Origin: Anagrus nilaparvatae
Lineage: Eukaryota > Arthropoda > Insecta > Hymenoptera > Mymaridae
Reading direction: 5' to 3'
DNA: 64,000 bases
Assembly (NCBI GenBank): GCA_022575985.1
Contig: JAKSXM010000040.1
Location: forward strand, 14,216,001-14,280,000
This document shows positions 1 through 11,844 of this stretch, in pieces. Position numbers and translations under genes: made by a program. The notes beneath the pieces were generated by a model. The model had not been told where the DNA came from. It saw only the letters and a program-made list of their open reading frames with translations, and did no database searches. The number at the start of each line of letters is the position of its first letter. The stretch's first letter is position 1.

Positions 1-202
1 TTTATGTACAAGACGATGACGAAGCAGGAGATACTGATTATGAGTTCATATTTTTTATTGTACTATTATTTTTTTTCTTAGTTTTTTTTGCCATGTCTAT
101 TATAATTTACTGTTAAAAAAATAATTATAATATAAATTATAACCGTTTTTTTAATAGAACAAGAAGTGACGACATTCACTTAATATAAATATTTTTTTTT
201 GG
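1..202. other. Left edge, AT-rich flank with a short open frame
   Basis: Positions 3-116 on the + strand are open in one frame. They encode an acidic stretch (DDDEAGD) followed by about 20 hydrophobic residues and a stop. This could be the membrane-anchored tail of a gene beginning outside the window, but thymine-rich DNA produces hydrophobic codons by chance. Nothing else is visible before the transposon end at 203. Confidence 0.2.
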
Positions 203-226
203 GGGGCTATCCATATATTACGTAAG
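203..226 (+). repeat. Left terminal inverted repeat
   Basis: 24 bp, an exact inverted match to 2849-2872. It lies directly after a run of T and two extra G residues, so the exact outer base could be one or two positions further left. Confidence 0.85.
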
Positions 227-804
227 GCGAAAAAGGGGGAGGGGGGTTACGATTGTCTTATTTTTTTTTACTTAGGAGGGTACGGGGTTTGAGAAAATCT
301 TGCGTAAGACTATTAAATTATTTTTTTTTTTTTTTAATTTAAAATTTAATCGGTTGCCTTTTCCAGAAATATGCCAGACACCTCTGGCGCCATGCAAATT
401 GCATTATATTTTAAAATAATATTCTATTGTCTGAAGATATAAGCTTATAAAAATTTTAAATTGCCTTTTAGATTATAAAAATAAATGAACCTATAATTAA
501 CGTAAAAAAAAACGTAAATTTAAGAGATTAAGATTTAACCGAATAAAAAGAAAAATTCTTTTTTGAATAAGTTAAATAAATATATAAAATTTTATGACTT
601 TTTGAATTTTAGTTTAAATTAATATTATAGATTTAAAATTTATAGATACTGAAAGTGGTTGCAAGATTATAATTAAGACTAAATTTTTAAAAGTCCCCAT
701 GCACACGAAAATTATTTAATATTTAAATTTAATTTTGGTAGAGGTTTTATTATCTTAACAACATTTTTGTTTTGTAAAACTCATTTTCATCCATCACTCT
801 TTTC

Positions 805-2202
805 TTGGACAGTATAAGGCAAACATCTAAGAAAATTCATAAAAAAATTGTACTGTATAGAAAGAATTTTAATAATAAATCTTTTAGTTTTTTTAATTTT
901 AATTTTATAACCATGAATGCCAAAATTAATCGGTATGATTTATATAAAAAATTATTTGAAAGTTTAAAAAAATCATTGAATCATCTTAGACTAGACAAAA
1001 TTCAAGCTAAAACTAATTTAGTTTTGAATCAGCTTAAAGAAACCGCAAAATCTGACAAGGATTTGCAAACTTCAACTTTACTCAGAGTTGAAAAAGAAAT
1101 TCAAAAAGCAGCTAAACCCAAAATTTCTTGCTATAGCTTTTTATACATGCTAAAGCAACCTCTGATGCTGTACCAAAATCACCTGAAGATTTAAAAAACA
1201 AGCTTACTTCTTCAAATGTTACTGAAGAAAAAGAAAAAAATATTGTAGATAAAGAAAACAATGAGGTGCAAAAAGAACAATATAATAATAAGCGGATCTA
1301 TAAATAACATTCTCAAGAAAATTCTTCAAAAACATTAGTGATTTGGAAAAGAAACTAAACTTTTTATATTCAACAAGAGATGTTTTGTCAAGCGAAGATA
1401 TAGAAGATCTAATAAAAAAGGCAAAAAAGAACTTAATAATGAGCAACGAAAATTGAAAAAAAAAGAAAATAATGCTGGTTATCAACGGAAAAATAGGTCT
1501 AAAAAAAGGAAACAATTAGACATTCTTTGTAAAGAAGATCCTAGTATAAAAAAAAATTTGTATTCGCAACTCAGTTGGACGACCTAGTTTAGAAAAAAAC
1601 CAGCCTTTGCTTTTGGAAACGATTGCGAAAATTGCGATTATGGGAAGTGCTGCTGACCCGAGAAGAAGAACGGAAACCATTTGCAGTATAAAAACTTTAG
1701 ATGAACTTTATGAAGAATTGGAAAATTGCGGACTTGAATTAAGTTGTAGTGCTACCTATACACGATTGCTACCACGCAACCCATTAACAGAAGAAGGTAA
1801 AAATCATATTTCAACTGTTCCAGTCAGATTATTGCGAGCTCAAAATGACCAACATCAAAATTAAAAAACAACCTTGTAAAAAGAACTTGTCCAAAGTGCA
1901 AATTATATCATGGTTCCGAAGTCTTAGCAAAAAGGCACTTAAAGAAAGTGCACAATGAAGAAAATGTACAAGCTTGTAATCCAATTCGTCCAACTCGAAT
2001 AGCTGCAAAAAGGGCTAATGAAATTTTATGCGTCATAAATCATCAGGATTATGAAATAGCAGAATGTTTAAATTCAGAAGAAGTTGAAGATTCTGAAAAC
2101 CAAATGTTAAGTAAACAATATAATATTCCTGATAATTTACCAATTATTAATGATATTGAATTATGGAACCAAAATCCTTGGATTAATGAAGAAGAAAAGT
2201 AA
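805..2202 (+). pseudogene. Broken transposase-like gene of an arthropod DNA transposon family
   Basis: Pieces in different frames line up in one order. First comes a lysine-rich N-terminal part (901-1312, frame change near 1146), then a helical stretch with LSSEDIEDLIKKAKKNL (about 1317-1455). A conserved block follows (about 1576-1864) with a VGRPSLEK motif and GSAADPRRRTE, SATYTRLLPR and TVPVRLLRAQND. The C-terminal part (about 1870-2202) has a C2H2-like zinc finger (CPKCKLYHGSEVLAKRHLKKVH spacing, C-x2-C-x12-H-x4-H) and an acidic tail. I remember the conserved block from uncharacterised transposon proteins of arthropods and cnidarians, where a several-hundred-residue catalytic core separates it from a C-terminal finger. 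Here the core is missing, so the copy cannot encode a working transposase. Family membership is recalled, not searched. Confidence 0.6.
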
Positions 2203-2486
2203 ATAAAAATAATAAATATTGTGTAATTAGATTTAATTAACTATAAATACATTTTAATATAGACGGATGTTAAATATTAACAATATAAAAATACTAAAAT
2301 TATAAAATTATAATAAGAAAAATTTACTTAAAAACTTTACAAAACATAAGTAAGTCCAATTATCAATTATAATTACATAATTATAAGATTTAAACTTTAA
2401 TATTAAAAAAATTAAAAATAAAAAATTTTAAAATAAACTTTAAAAAAATCTTATACAATTAGAAATACTTTAATAAAATGAATAAG

Positions 2487-2517
<31 letters not shown>

Positions 2518-2848
2518 AAAATTATAAAAAAAAGAATTATTTTTAAACTTTAATAAATAGATTGGTAAATATTATTAAAAAAAAAAAGGAAAAAAAAAAT
2601 ATAAATAAAATAATATAAAAAAAAATAGAAAAAAATTTATAAAAAAACAATCAGTAATTTTAAAAAAATACATAAATTTATATTAATAGTCCCAAGTCTG
2701 GATAAAAGTTTGAGGGGAAATTACTGAATGTTTTAAAAAAACTTTATGATAAATCAGTAAGATTTTATAAAGGGGGGTGGGGGGTAGGTGAAATTCTTAT
2801 TGTTTCTTACAGAGGGGCGAGGGAGGGTAAAGAAAAACCGAAAATTGT

Positions 2849-2872
2849 CTTACGTAATATATGGATAGCCCC
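2849..2872 (-). repeat. Right terminal inverted repeat
   Basis: 24 bp ending GGATAGCCCC, the exact reverse complement of 203-226. Confidence 0.85.
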
Positions 2873-3674
2873 ATTTAATAAATTATTTTACTTTTTTAAA
2901 AAATAAACCATCAGTTTTCTATTTCTCTTCAAAACATCCTTTTTCCATCTCCTATTGTACTTTTTCTATTCATCCTTTTGTTTAAAATACCGTTTAAATT
3001 TATTAACATTTTAAAATTACAACCCCTTTTTGCCATCTAAATTTTTCAAAAATACCGTTGACAAATAGATAACCTCTTAAAACACGCCCTTTTCAATAAA
3101 CACACTTATAAAAAAAAAACATTTGAAATGATCACCTTCATATCATAAGGATTGACACCCACTTATCATAATGATTGACACCCTCTTGACAACCACTTGA
3201 AATCTCTGCCCCCCTTTTTTTTACAGGAAAATATCAATATTTCGGACTTATCCACTATAACTGTAAAACCAATCAATTACTAACTTGATGAAGCGTAAAA
3301 AATGTGTTTGATCATATATTTGACTTTTTGACATTATATCACGCATACTTTCTAACACTTCCATGCCCGACAAATCTTAGTTAAAACAAAGAAGAGTATA
3401 TATTTAGACTATGAAAGACTATTTGAGGATCTGATAGTGTAAAAACCATCTTATCGTCCTAGCTAAACTTTATACAATTATTTACATGTTTTAGAAAATA
3501 TTTACAAGGTTATTTATTAACCTTCTTTCCCCCGTGTGTACATTCTGGATATTCATACTAAACTAGTTAATCCCAGACGCTAAATCTAATCTTATATGTT
3601 TAGAAATTGATCGAGTCAATTCCCAGTTGTGGTCTTAAATAGAGAGCATCTTACTCTCCTATATGCCCCTGGTT
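2873..3674. other. AT-rich spacer, no gene seen
   Basis: No supported coding region. A short tandem duplication around 3137-3186 repeats a TATCATAA.GATTGACACCC unit twice. Otherwise unremarkable. Confidence 0.5.
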
Positions 3675-4140
3675 TTACCTCTTCAATTGGTTATCACAAA
3701 CTATTACAATATCTCCGACTTTAATTTGAGAATTTTCGGAAGTCCATTTTGCACGGGGAAGCATTGTAGAAAGGTATTCATTTTTCCAACGATGCCAAAA
3801 TTCATTCGCTAGTCTTTGCGCAAAATACCACTCTTTACGAGGACTTCCCTCGATCATTTCATACCTACGAGATAACATTCCTCGAGAAGACGCTCCGAAT
3901 AAAGGCCTCGACAGATGCTGTGCGCACATTCGGTACGCTCATGCCCTTTAACCAATAAGAGATATAGAACCAGTCCTCGACCAATCAGGGAGCGTAAATC
4001 ATTCCGTATGCGTACTTAATTTCAACATCAATTTCAACAACAATTTAACTCAATTTGATCTAACGCGGCAACAGCTTATTTTAATTCCTCGAAGGCACCT
4101 CTTAAATTTATTCCGTTATCTGAATAAAAAACCGAAGGCT
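3675..4140 (-). pseudogene. BEL/Pao integrase fragment
   Basis: Read on the minus strand, the segment opens near 4140 with RRQPSVFYSDNGINLRGAF. This carries the SDNG of the second catalytic aspartate of a BEL/Pao integrase. After a disrupted stretch (about 3930-4060) comes the C-terminal block at 3675-3929 with FWHRWKNEYLSTMLPRAKW and KVGDIVIV, the usual integrase tail of this superfamily. The segment between, which should hold the catalytic glutamate, is missing. No LTR is visible. This is a small relic abutting a gypsy relic of opposite polarity. Confidence 0.75.
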
Positions 4141-4169
4141 GTCTCCTAGAATCCGTCATTCTTTAAATC

Positions 4170-5010
4170 GCCATAATTGTCGAATTTGCTGACAAAGTAT
4201 CTGTTGTGATTTATAGACATGGAACCCAAGAACAGTTAATTTCTGATAATGGAATAGAATGTAAAAATAAAGACATGTCCAGCCTGGTAGAAAAACATGA
4301 CATTGAACACGCGCTAATACCTCCATGGGTATCCACAAAGTGAGCCAGTTGAACGGCTCAACCGGATACTTAAATCCATGATCAGAGCCTACATAATACC
4401 AGACCACAGAACATGGGACTTAGAACTTAAGGAAAAAGTCTTTAATTATAACACATTAGTTCATGAAACAATAGGTTATTCACCTTTCTATTTCTGTTAC
4501 GGCCGCAACCCATCTCTGTTACTTACATTAAAAAGATCTGAAGAACATAAAGCAGCCAAAAATTGGGCCGAAAAAAACGAAAAAATGATACATATACGGC
4601 AGATATCAAAAGATAAACAAAAAGAATCAACTGAACGACAGGCGAGAAATTATGATCTTGGTAGATCTTCTTACAACTTCAAAGTCGGAGACAGAGTTTG
4701 GATCAAAAACATAATTCTTTCAAGAACATCAGAAAACATAGCAGGTGGTCTAGCTCTGAAAAATAGAGGAGAATATATACTGACCAGACAAGTTACAGAA
4801 AATCGCTTTGAATTAACAGGCAAGGATGGTATTGTAGAAAACACATGTCACGTATAAGACCTAAAACACATAAATGAGCTAATCTAAAGAGCCACCTAAA
4901 ATAAAAGAAAATTATGCATATCAAGATATAGAAGATATCGAAGTAATTCAAGAGACAAGCTGAAATAAAAATGAGTCAGTTAAACCGGGAAGGCTTAAAA
5001 AGAAAAAAAC
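4170..5010 (+). pseudogene. Ty3/gypsy integrase, C-terminal half
   Basis: The first part (about 4170-4325) reads up to RHGTQEQLISDNGIE, the second catalytic aspartate region. After a one-base shift the frame continues through the glutamate motif SEPVERLNRILKSMIRAY (about 4334-4390) and the open stretch 4378-4857. That stretch includes GYSPFYFCYGRNP and the C-terminal barrel with FKVGDRVWIKN. Beyond a stop at 4857 a different frame (about 4900-5020) gives an acidic stretch followed by a basic KPGRLKKKK tail, as is common at gypsy pol ends. The N-terminal zinc finger, RT and protease are absent. Confidence 0.75.
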
Positions 5011-5414
5011 GTGGTAAGGTCCGGAAAACAGCGCTACCAACTCAAAAACTTAATCAAAATCCAATAAATAATACAAATAAAGAAAACTCAGATAACCAGT
5101 ATAAGCCGTATCACAGATACATAACTTGAAGCAAAACTTGAGAAGAGGTCAACAAGAGACCTGAAGAAAAAGAAGAAAAATCGGTCATCAAAAGACCAGA
5201 AGAAAGAAGAAATGTGGCCGTCAAGAGGCCTGAAGAAAATGTTAAGAAAAGACCGCACGGCCGAACGCGTAAAGCTCATGTGGGGGTAGGGAACGAGCCT
5301 CGAAATACCAGCTACGAGAACAGCGCCTATATCTGTTCTAACTTTATCGCGAACGTCTTAAGGGGCTTTAAGGGGTACGGCGTTCGAATTTCGAGCATTT
5401 TTAAGTGGGTATAA
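4971..5414 (+). pseudogene. Lysine-rich ORF with repeated KRPEE motif
   Basis: A basic frame starts at the ATG at 4971. A second frame (about 5130-5414) carries three KRPEE/NKRPEE units spaced about 12 residues apart, then KKRPHGRTR. It lies just behind the gypsy integrase relic and may be its tail or a following ORF. The MITE at 5358-6102 interrupts the frame near its 3' end, so the last codons shown here come from the MITE. Function unknown. Confidence 0.4.
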
Positions 5415-5479
5415 AAAATGAACCGTTCAAGATAATTTAATGAAAATTTTTTTGTTTATTTATTATGTCTTTAAGAATA

Positions 5480-5519
<40 letters not shown>

Positions 5520-6102
5520 CTATGAAGTCATTCCGGTTTACGAGATATTGTTGAGAGGCACTAAAAAAAAAGGTGATCTGCGCCGTGCAGCATAGCCCAA
5601 CTTAGGATCATCTGAAAAAAAAAAAAAAATATATATTATTTTTCTTAAGGCTTAAAGCTAGGAATTGCCGTAGAGCTTTTTCCAAAATTTTCATTTTTCA
5701 CGCTGAGGCAGCAAAAATAAAAAATAAGTCAAAAAAGTGCCCTGTTTTTGTTGTTTTTGATCGGTCCTAAAAATTTTCTGGGGCACTTATAAAAAAAAAC
5801 TAAACGTCAATCCCTGGAAAATATGTTTTTTAAGCCACCGTGAAAAGGGCAAGTCATTTGGTTAATTAGTTTTCCCGTTATCGTGCACGGCGATTTAAAA
5901 AAACACGTTTCGAGAAAAACGCGTTTAAAGTTTGAAAACGTAATGAATATACATCTTGCGGCGCGCGCTATTTTGCTTCATAAAATAAAAAATAATGCGA
6001 ATATCAAAAATTTTTTTCCATACTCTTGAATGATATATAAACACATTAAAAGAAAAAAAAATTTCGATTTCCGAAAAAAAATTACCCCTTAAAGCCCCTT
6101 AA
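5358..6102. mobile_element. TTAA-flanked MITE with 16-bp TIRs
   Basis: The left end reads TTAA then GGGGCTTTAAGGGGTA (5362-5377). The right end has the exact reverse complement at 6083-6098, then TTAA (6099-6102). TTAA target duplication is typical of piggyBac-type transposition and also of some other superfamilies. The 745-bp element has no coding capacity and contains a run of 36 T (5484-5519). Removing one TTAA and the element lets the surrounding open frame continue, which supports these boundaries. Confidence 0.8.
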
Positions 6103-6249
6103 ATAAATGCGACAGAATCCGTACCTTGTAAATATTGTAAATTAAGAAATATTAGTTTTAAGCATTGGAATTAGTTATTTGTAAAATAAAAACACTAAAA
6201 CATAATAGAGTTAGCCGAAACTTAACGTAACAGAAAACTAAATCTTTTA

Positions 6250-6558
6250 CAGATAAACAGTTGCGAGTACTTGTGGACTTTAAACCTAGGTCAAAATGTC
6301 GATCAATTAGAATTTTACGTCATAACAAGAAAATTCCAGGATGTAGACGGTAGTTGGAAACTGGGAATTAAGGTTTCCCTAAAAGATAACACCAATAATT
6401 CCAACGTTCGTATCTTAAGTTTAGCTCCAGATGTCTCAAATACAAACCGGACATTTAGACAGCAAGCCCACCCAGCAATAAAACCACCTCCAGCAGCAAT
6501 ACCAAGAGCAATAAACACCACTACTCTAGAAGAAAGAGCTTATGCTCAAAATATTTGA
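6250..6558 (+). CDS. Unrecognised ORF, possible retroelement 3' ORF
   Basis: The open frame follows a splice-acceptor-like TCTTTTACAG near 6242-6251. The first ATG is at 6271 (95 codons). The protein is polar at first (WTLNLGQNVDQLEFYVITRK) and then proline- and alanine-rich (AIKPPPAAIPRA). I recognise no family. It lies downstream of the gypsy integrase relic once the MITE is removed, so it may be an accessory ORF of that element, but this is a guess. Confidence 0.3.
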   Translation, partial: QINSCEYLWTLNLGQNVDQLEFYVITRKFQDVDGSWKLGIKVSLKDNTNNSNVRILSLAPDVSNTNRTFRQQAHPAIKPPPAAIPRAINTTTLEERAYAQNI

Positions 6559-6765
6559 ATTTTCCAGAGGAGGATCGTATGAAACGGTGGTCCTAACACT
6601 GATGACCTCTAACAACCAGAGTCAAAATCACAACTAACAAACGCCACTGAGGAGACCACGGGCAATAGAAAATGTCCAGGCCTCTACGGGGGAAAAATGA
6701 CCAAACAAGAAGTATTTTGGCCTTAAGCAGCCAATTCTAAGCCTAACTATAGTAAAGAAGATCAT

Positions 6766-7095
6766 ATGAGGATGGGCCAGGAAATAGAAGAGTACTGCCT
6801 GATGTACGAGCTTAACAAGACATACTTGTATCTCAGAAAGCTGTACGAAAAATACCAGAAAGTAAACAAGGAAATAGACGACTGGACAAGAGAAAAGAAA
6901 AAATACAGTCGATATACATCTAAGGACAAGAAAGAAAAATGGAGTATATACAGTGAATACATACGACCATTAGAAGATCAGCGCTGGGATGTATATAATG
7001 AATATACAGCTATAGTAAACGGTATGCCTCAAAACGCGAGACAATTCTTTAGAATTGTTCCGCTAAAGAAATACGCAGACTTACCCTACAATTAG
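6766..7095 (+). CDS. Unrecognised small charged protein
   Basis: 109 codons from the ATG at 6766. The product is rich in tyrosine, lysine and glutamate, with a helical, coiled-coil-like stretch (about residues 10-65) and a C-terminus ending RIVPLKKYADLPYN. No signal peptide or membrane segment is visible. The composition differs from the random AT-rich frames around it, so it may be real or a recent relic. A proline/glutamine-poor tail frame (about 7190-7346) follows but has no recognised homology. Confidence 0.35.
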   Translation: MRMGQEIEEYCLMYELNKTYLYLRKLYEKYQKVNKEIDDWTREKKKYSRYTSKDKKEKWSIYSEYIRPLEDQRWDVYNEYTAIVNGMPQNARQFFRIVPLKKYADLPYN

Positions 7096-7138
7096 GTTGT
7101 GTAGCCACGGGCTTAATAACCTGTGTGGGGTAGGGTAT

Positions 7139-7164
7139 AATGCAGACATTTGTGTCCGCATTAA
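7139..7164 (+). other. Small hairpin
   Basis: AATGCAGACA, a TTTG spacer, then TGTCCGCATT form a 10-bp stem with one mismatch. It lies just after the unrecognised ORF ending at 7095 and could act in RNA 3' end structure. No direct evidence of function. Confidence 0.4.
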
Positions 7165-7346
7165 GTTAATTTAAATAGTCAAAACCCACGCTCAAAGAAA
7201 TTTGGCAACGCGTGAGCAGCAACGGCTGGACACAGCCGGAAGAGAAAAAAAGATACATTTGCAGGCATCGACATTCTTGCACTGGCCGCAAACAAGCCAG
7301 TATCTTATGCCGTAAGAGCACAGTTCATACAAATTTCATATTAAAT

Positions 7347-9562
7347 TAATTAGTAACATTTCAGTTTTATTTTTATTTTGTTTATAATTAGTTATATTGC
7401 TTGAAATAGTTAATCATTATAAAAACAGGAAATAGTTGAATTTTGAGAACAATAAAATTATGGATAAAAAATCATCAAATGATAAATTCAATTTATAGTG
7501 TTTAAAATATAAGTCACTTTAAAGCCTATTAATTATTATACTTCCTGATAAAAATGAAGGTTCCTTCTAAATATTAATTGAATAAAGTGCACTAAAATTA
7601 TTATTATTTTTTGATTTTTTAAATTTTATGAGCGAGAGTGAAATAACGTGAATGTGCGAAAAATCATTTATGTGTGAGCGCGTGTGGCGAGAATATTCAT
7701 GGTAATTCTATTTAATAATTTTCCTAATTTTCGTAATTTTCTTCTTAATCAATTTTATCATATATTTTATTTACACGAGCATAATTCTCACCCGCGCACA
7801 CACACACGATCGTATTAAAGATGGCGATTATCAATAAATATAAACAAGGCTCACGAGGTCAATAAAATTCTAATCTTATTTTAATAATGGCCATTCTAGT
7901 TGTAAGTTTTGTATAATAATTATAAAATATTAATCTTTCCATTATTAAAATTGTTTTCCTATTCTCCTTAAATAAAAGAGTTATTATTGACTTAGTTTCG
8001 TCTTCCTCCCCCATTTTCAGAAATTCTTTTGGCCGGCATATCGGAACGCAGTAGTGAGTATGCATGTGCGAGTTGCTCTCATACGGTAAAAAACCCTTGG
8101 AATATAACAATAGTTTCCGGATTCATATTCTAGCTAAATATAAAAGAGCGGGTTGCTCCCATACAGAGATCAATCATATAAATATAAAGTAATCTAGATT
8201 AACATGTTTAATAAATAATTTGCATAAAATCTTCCTTTAATTAATAGTAAATTCAGCATTACAATGTATTTTATAATTTTTAGTATATAAAGCGATTTTA
8301 AAATAATTCCAATGTTTTATCTTTTTTTTTCTTATGTAAACGATGTAAATATTAGCCTAAAAAAATTGTTGGCAATTGTTATATGGAGATTCAAAGCGAT
8401 GTTACTTAGTTAATTGTAACATTTGTCATTTTCTTGTATATTTTTTATAGTAATTCCAGGAAAAAATTATTATTTTTATTATTATTTTTTTTTATTTTTA
8501 TTATTATTAAGCGATGTTATTTTTTGCAATGGTTGCAAAATAAAATTTTTAATCTTTCGGCCTAATTTAGAAAATCTTTGTTTTTATTTATAATAACGTG
8601 TTATATTTCTTTAAAGCGCTATTAATTGGAATTACAGATATGTAGTTAGCATTTTACATAATTTTATTCTGAAATTAAATCAGCGATGTAAGTTTTGGTT
8701 TCTCTAAGAGAAATTAGTTAGTGAACTAGAATCTTTACCTAAAATCTTAGTATAAGGATTATGTATATATATATTAAATAAAAAAAAAACATTGATACTT
8801 CTATTATTATTTTCTTTTTTTATTTTTAAAGTCGAGTGTGTAACGTGTTTATAAAATGTAATATTCGAGAGGCATGCTTAAAGGTTCGCATTTATGTTTT
8901 AAAAATAGTTTAGTATAAATGTTAATTATTTAACAACTAAAGGTTTCTATTTATATGTAAAATTTATGGTTATAGTTAATTTTATGAATTTTAGTAAAAT
9001 TTGATTTCCAAGGATGTTATAAAAATACTTATGTAATTTAATAAATATTTTATAAATAAATTTTTATTTTTACTATTGTTAGGGTAATTCGTTTTGTAAA
9101 AAAGTGACATAAAATAAATAAATAAATACCGTGAAAAAGTTTTAATTATCCAATTGAAGATTAATTTTTAATTTATAAGCTAGAATTTTATATTTTAGTT
9201 AAAAATTATATTTTTGGTTAATGTGCTTTTTAGGTATTTAGGCTAGATTTTTTTATTTTTATTATGAAATAAAATCTTTAAAAAATAATTCTGCCTTGAA
9301 AGACGAAAATAATTAATTCCTAGTGTATATCTTTTAATTGATTACTAAATTTTTAAACTTTTGTTTCGACACTCAAAATAAGGTTATGCATGTTAAAATC
9401 AGATTACAGTTTTTGTATATTTAAAAATTCTATGTATATATATTTTTTTTGGATTTACTTTTAATTTTTTTTTTATATAGTTGTGGGTACATTAAGAAAT
9501 GTTTATGTTGTAGGGTGCAGAAAAATGTATGCATTTTATCGCTTATATTACGCAGATCCAGA
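7347..9562. other. AT-rich stretch without supported genes
   Basis: No coding region is supported on either strand. Contents are short A/T runs, an imperfect inverted pair of GTGTGAGCGCG-type and CGCGCACACAC-type tracts (about 7668-7810), and two related GTTGCTC.CATAC.G phrases near 8070 and 8151. Confidence 0.5.
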
Positions 9563-10230
9563 GGGCAAAATTTTGGTGGAATTGGATATATTTTTAATTT
9601 TTTTAGCTGCTGAATGAAAAAAAAATCTATTTTTGACCATAAAAAGGTAAGATATTTATAGTTTCAAAATAAAAAAAAACTTTTTCAGGTACAGCTCTGC
9701 GTTAAAAAATGTACATAAATGATAAATAAACCTAAAAAAAGTGTGGTCTAGTATAATTATATATATATATGAATGTATGCAGTATAAGATGTGTTAGTCA
9801 ACATTTGCAATTCATTCAAAAAATTAAAAAAAAATGAAAAATATGATTTTTCTATTTTTACTTATATTTTAAACTTAAATAAAGTATTTATTTTATATTT
9901 TTATATGATTTATATTTTTTATACTTAACTTAAGTTTAAAATATAAGTAAAAACTGAAAAATCAAATTTTTCATTTTTTTTTTAATTTTTTGTCTGAATT
10001 GCAAATGTTGACTAACACATATTTATACTGCATGCAACCATGTATAATTATACTAATACACTTTTTTTAGGTTTATTTATCATATATATACATATTTTAA
10101 TACAGAGCTGTACCTAAAAAATTTTTTTTTTCACTTTAAAACTAAATATTTTACCTTTTTTTGGTAAAAAATAAATTTTTTTTTTATTCAGCAACTAAAA
10201 AAATTAAAAAAAACTAAATTTTTTTTGGCC
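9563..10230. repeat. Foldback inverted repeat (~670 bp)
   Basis: Sequence at about 9563-9888 returns in reverse complement at about 9920-10,230, with a short AT-rich centre. Matching landmarks are AGTCAACATTTGCAATTCA on the left against TGAATTGCAAATGTTGACT on the right, and the CAGGTACAGCTCTG / CAGAGCTGTACCT pair. The copies differ by indels in A/T runs. It may be a MITE or foldback element. It lies immediately upstream of the polymerase relic. Confidence 0.7.
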
Positions 10231-10349
10231 TTAGGTCATTCATGTGTATTACTTAGTATACACAAAAAAGGTCATTTTCGATCCAGCAGAATTTTTTTTC
10301 ATAAGAAATTGCGTTAAAGCTGATTTTTGACCGCTTTTTTTTTACTACA

Positions 10350-11608
10350 CTGTGTGACGTCGCTTACCCATACATTTGCAAGCGTGGTAAATTTCCCCTT
10401 GCTCACCAAAAATTATATACGAGGAAACTAGAATGTCGTGAATTCGCTGATCAAAATTACGAACATTTTGCGGATAGGGTCGAGGGACTAATTTATTGTA
10501 AAATACTACCACCGAGGAATCTCACGCACCCGGTATTACCCGTAAAAATGCCTGTACCTTACTTGTTACGAGGAAATGAGACAAAAGGCGTGCCGCTACG
10601 AGGACGAAAATTTAAGATCCTTTGTGGGTACTTGGGTTTCGGTGGAATTGAAAAAAGCTGTCGAACAGGGTTACGTAATTAAAACGATGTATTAAATTTG
10701 TCAGTACGAGATAACGCAAATCGATCCAGTGACGAAAAAGGGTATATTATTTGCTGAATACATAGAAACTTTTATCAAATAAAAATACGCAAGGTAGTGG
10801 TTTACCTGATCAATATTCGACCGTTAATAAATACGTTTTAGAAGTTTTTCGTAACGAGGGTATCGAATTAGACCGTGAAAAGATTGAAAGTAATCCATAT
10901 TTCAGCGGTTTAGCTAAATTATGTTTAAATTCGCTGTGGGATTTCTTTGGCCATCAGGAAACTAAAATAAAGACTTACGTTGTTGACGACCCTGCTAAGC
11001 TGCACGAGACTATAACCTGTCCAATGACCGAGGTAACCGGTTTACTGCCCGTTGACGACAACATTTTATATCTGAGTATGCGTTACAAAGAATGCAATCC
11101 GGAACCTTTGAATACCGCAACTGTCGTGAACGCGCTTTTCGTGACGGCTCAAGCTCGATTTAAATTGTACAATTATCTTAAGCATTTAGTTAGTGCAGCG
11201 TACTATGTGAATTCGGTAATATACTTATCTAACCCGAATTCAGGAATCCCAGAACTACCAAGAAGACCCTTACTCGGAGATCTCACCAACGAATTGACTG
11301 CATACGGTGCAAACGCGTATATAAAATTATTTGTATCCGCTGGACCAAAATTTTACACTTACAGGGTTCTAAAAGACGTTGGTACAGTTATGGAAATATG
11401 CAAGGTTGTAGATATTAGGTTAAATTGGAAAAATATTCAGAAAATCAATTTTGACATGGTAAAATCACGGATACTGTGCAAACAAAATGAACCGATAACT
11501 GTACATGACAAAATTACTATTAGACGCACACAATTTCATGATGACGTTACCCGGACTGAAAAAAAATTTGCAGACCAGTTTTTAACAAACGTAGATTTAT
11601 TGGTTTAA
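10350..11608 (+). pseudogene. Polinton DNA polymerase B, C-terminal part
   Basis: Family B, protein-primed polymerase of the replication module. Fragments in several frames keep the Polinton order: LTHPVLPVKMPVP (about 10,515-10,555), SFVGTWVSVELKKAVEQGY, a YEITQIDP block, LAKLCLNSLWDFFG (palm motif, normally followed by GKFG; about 10,912-10,950), then the open stretch 11,024-11,608. Motif C, normally Y-x-D-T-D-S, reads AYYVNSVIY (about 11,202), so the catalytic aspartates are lost and the gene is dead. The exonuclease and N-terminal domains are absent. The last 120 residues are the least damaged. Confidence 0.8.
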
Positions 11609-11844
11609 GTAAAAGTTTTCCATATGGATTTTATAAGTAGATAAAAAAAACATGTATGATATTGTATATAAGTAAAGTTCAAAAAAAAATAAATTAAAAA
11701 AAAACTTTTGATAAAAAGATAAAAATAATAACTCTGTACTGTTTATTCTGTATATTTATCTGATACCTAATTTATTTTTTCCTCTCCAAAATTCTTTTTA
11801 CGTAAATCAATTTAGCGCTAAAAAAATGCAATTTTTTGCCAGTT

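Larger units (their letters stand above)
203..2872 (+). mobile_element. Internally deleted DNA transposon with 24-bp TIRs
   Basis: Perfect 24-bp terminal inverted repeats bound the element. The left (203-226) begins GGGGCTATCCATATATTACG, and 2849-2872 is its reverse complement. G-rich subterminal tracts lie inside both ends (230-290 and 2770-2830). The interior holds one broken transposase-like gene (805-2202). No clean target duplication is visible: the left flank is a T-run ending GG and the right flank is ATTTAATAA. The superfamily is not assigned. Confidence 0.75.

Noticed and set aside
7859..8110. Open frame on the minus strand of 83 codons
   Set aside because: AT-rich composition, no domain, no conserved neighbour; fits a chance frame.
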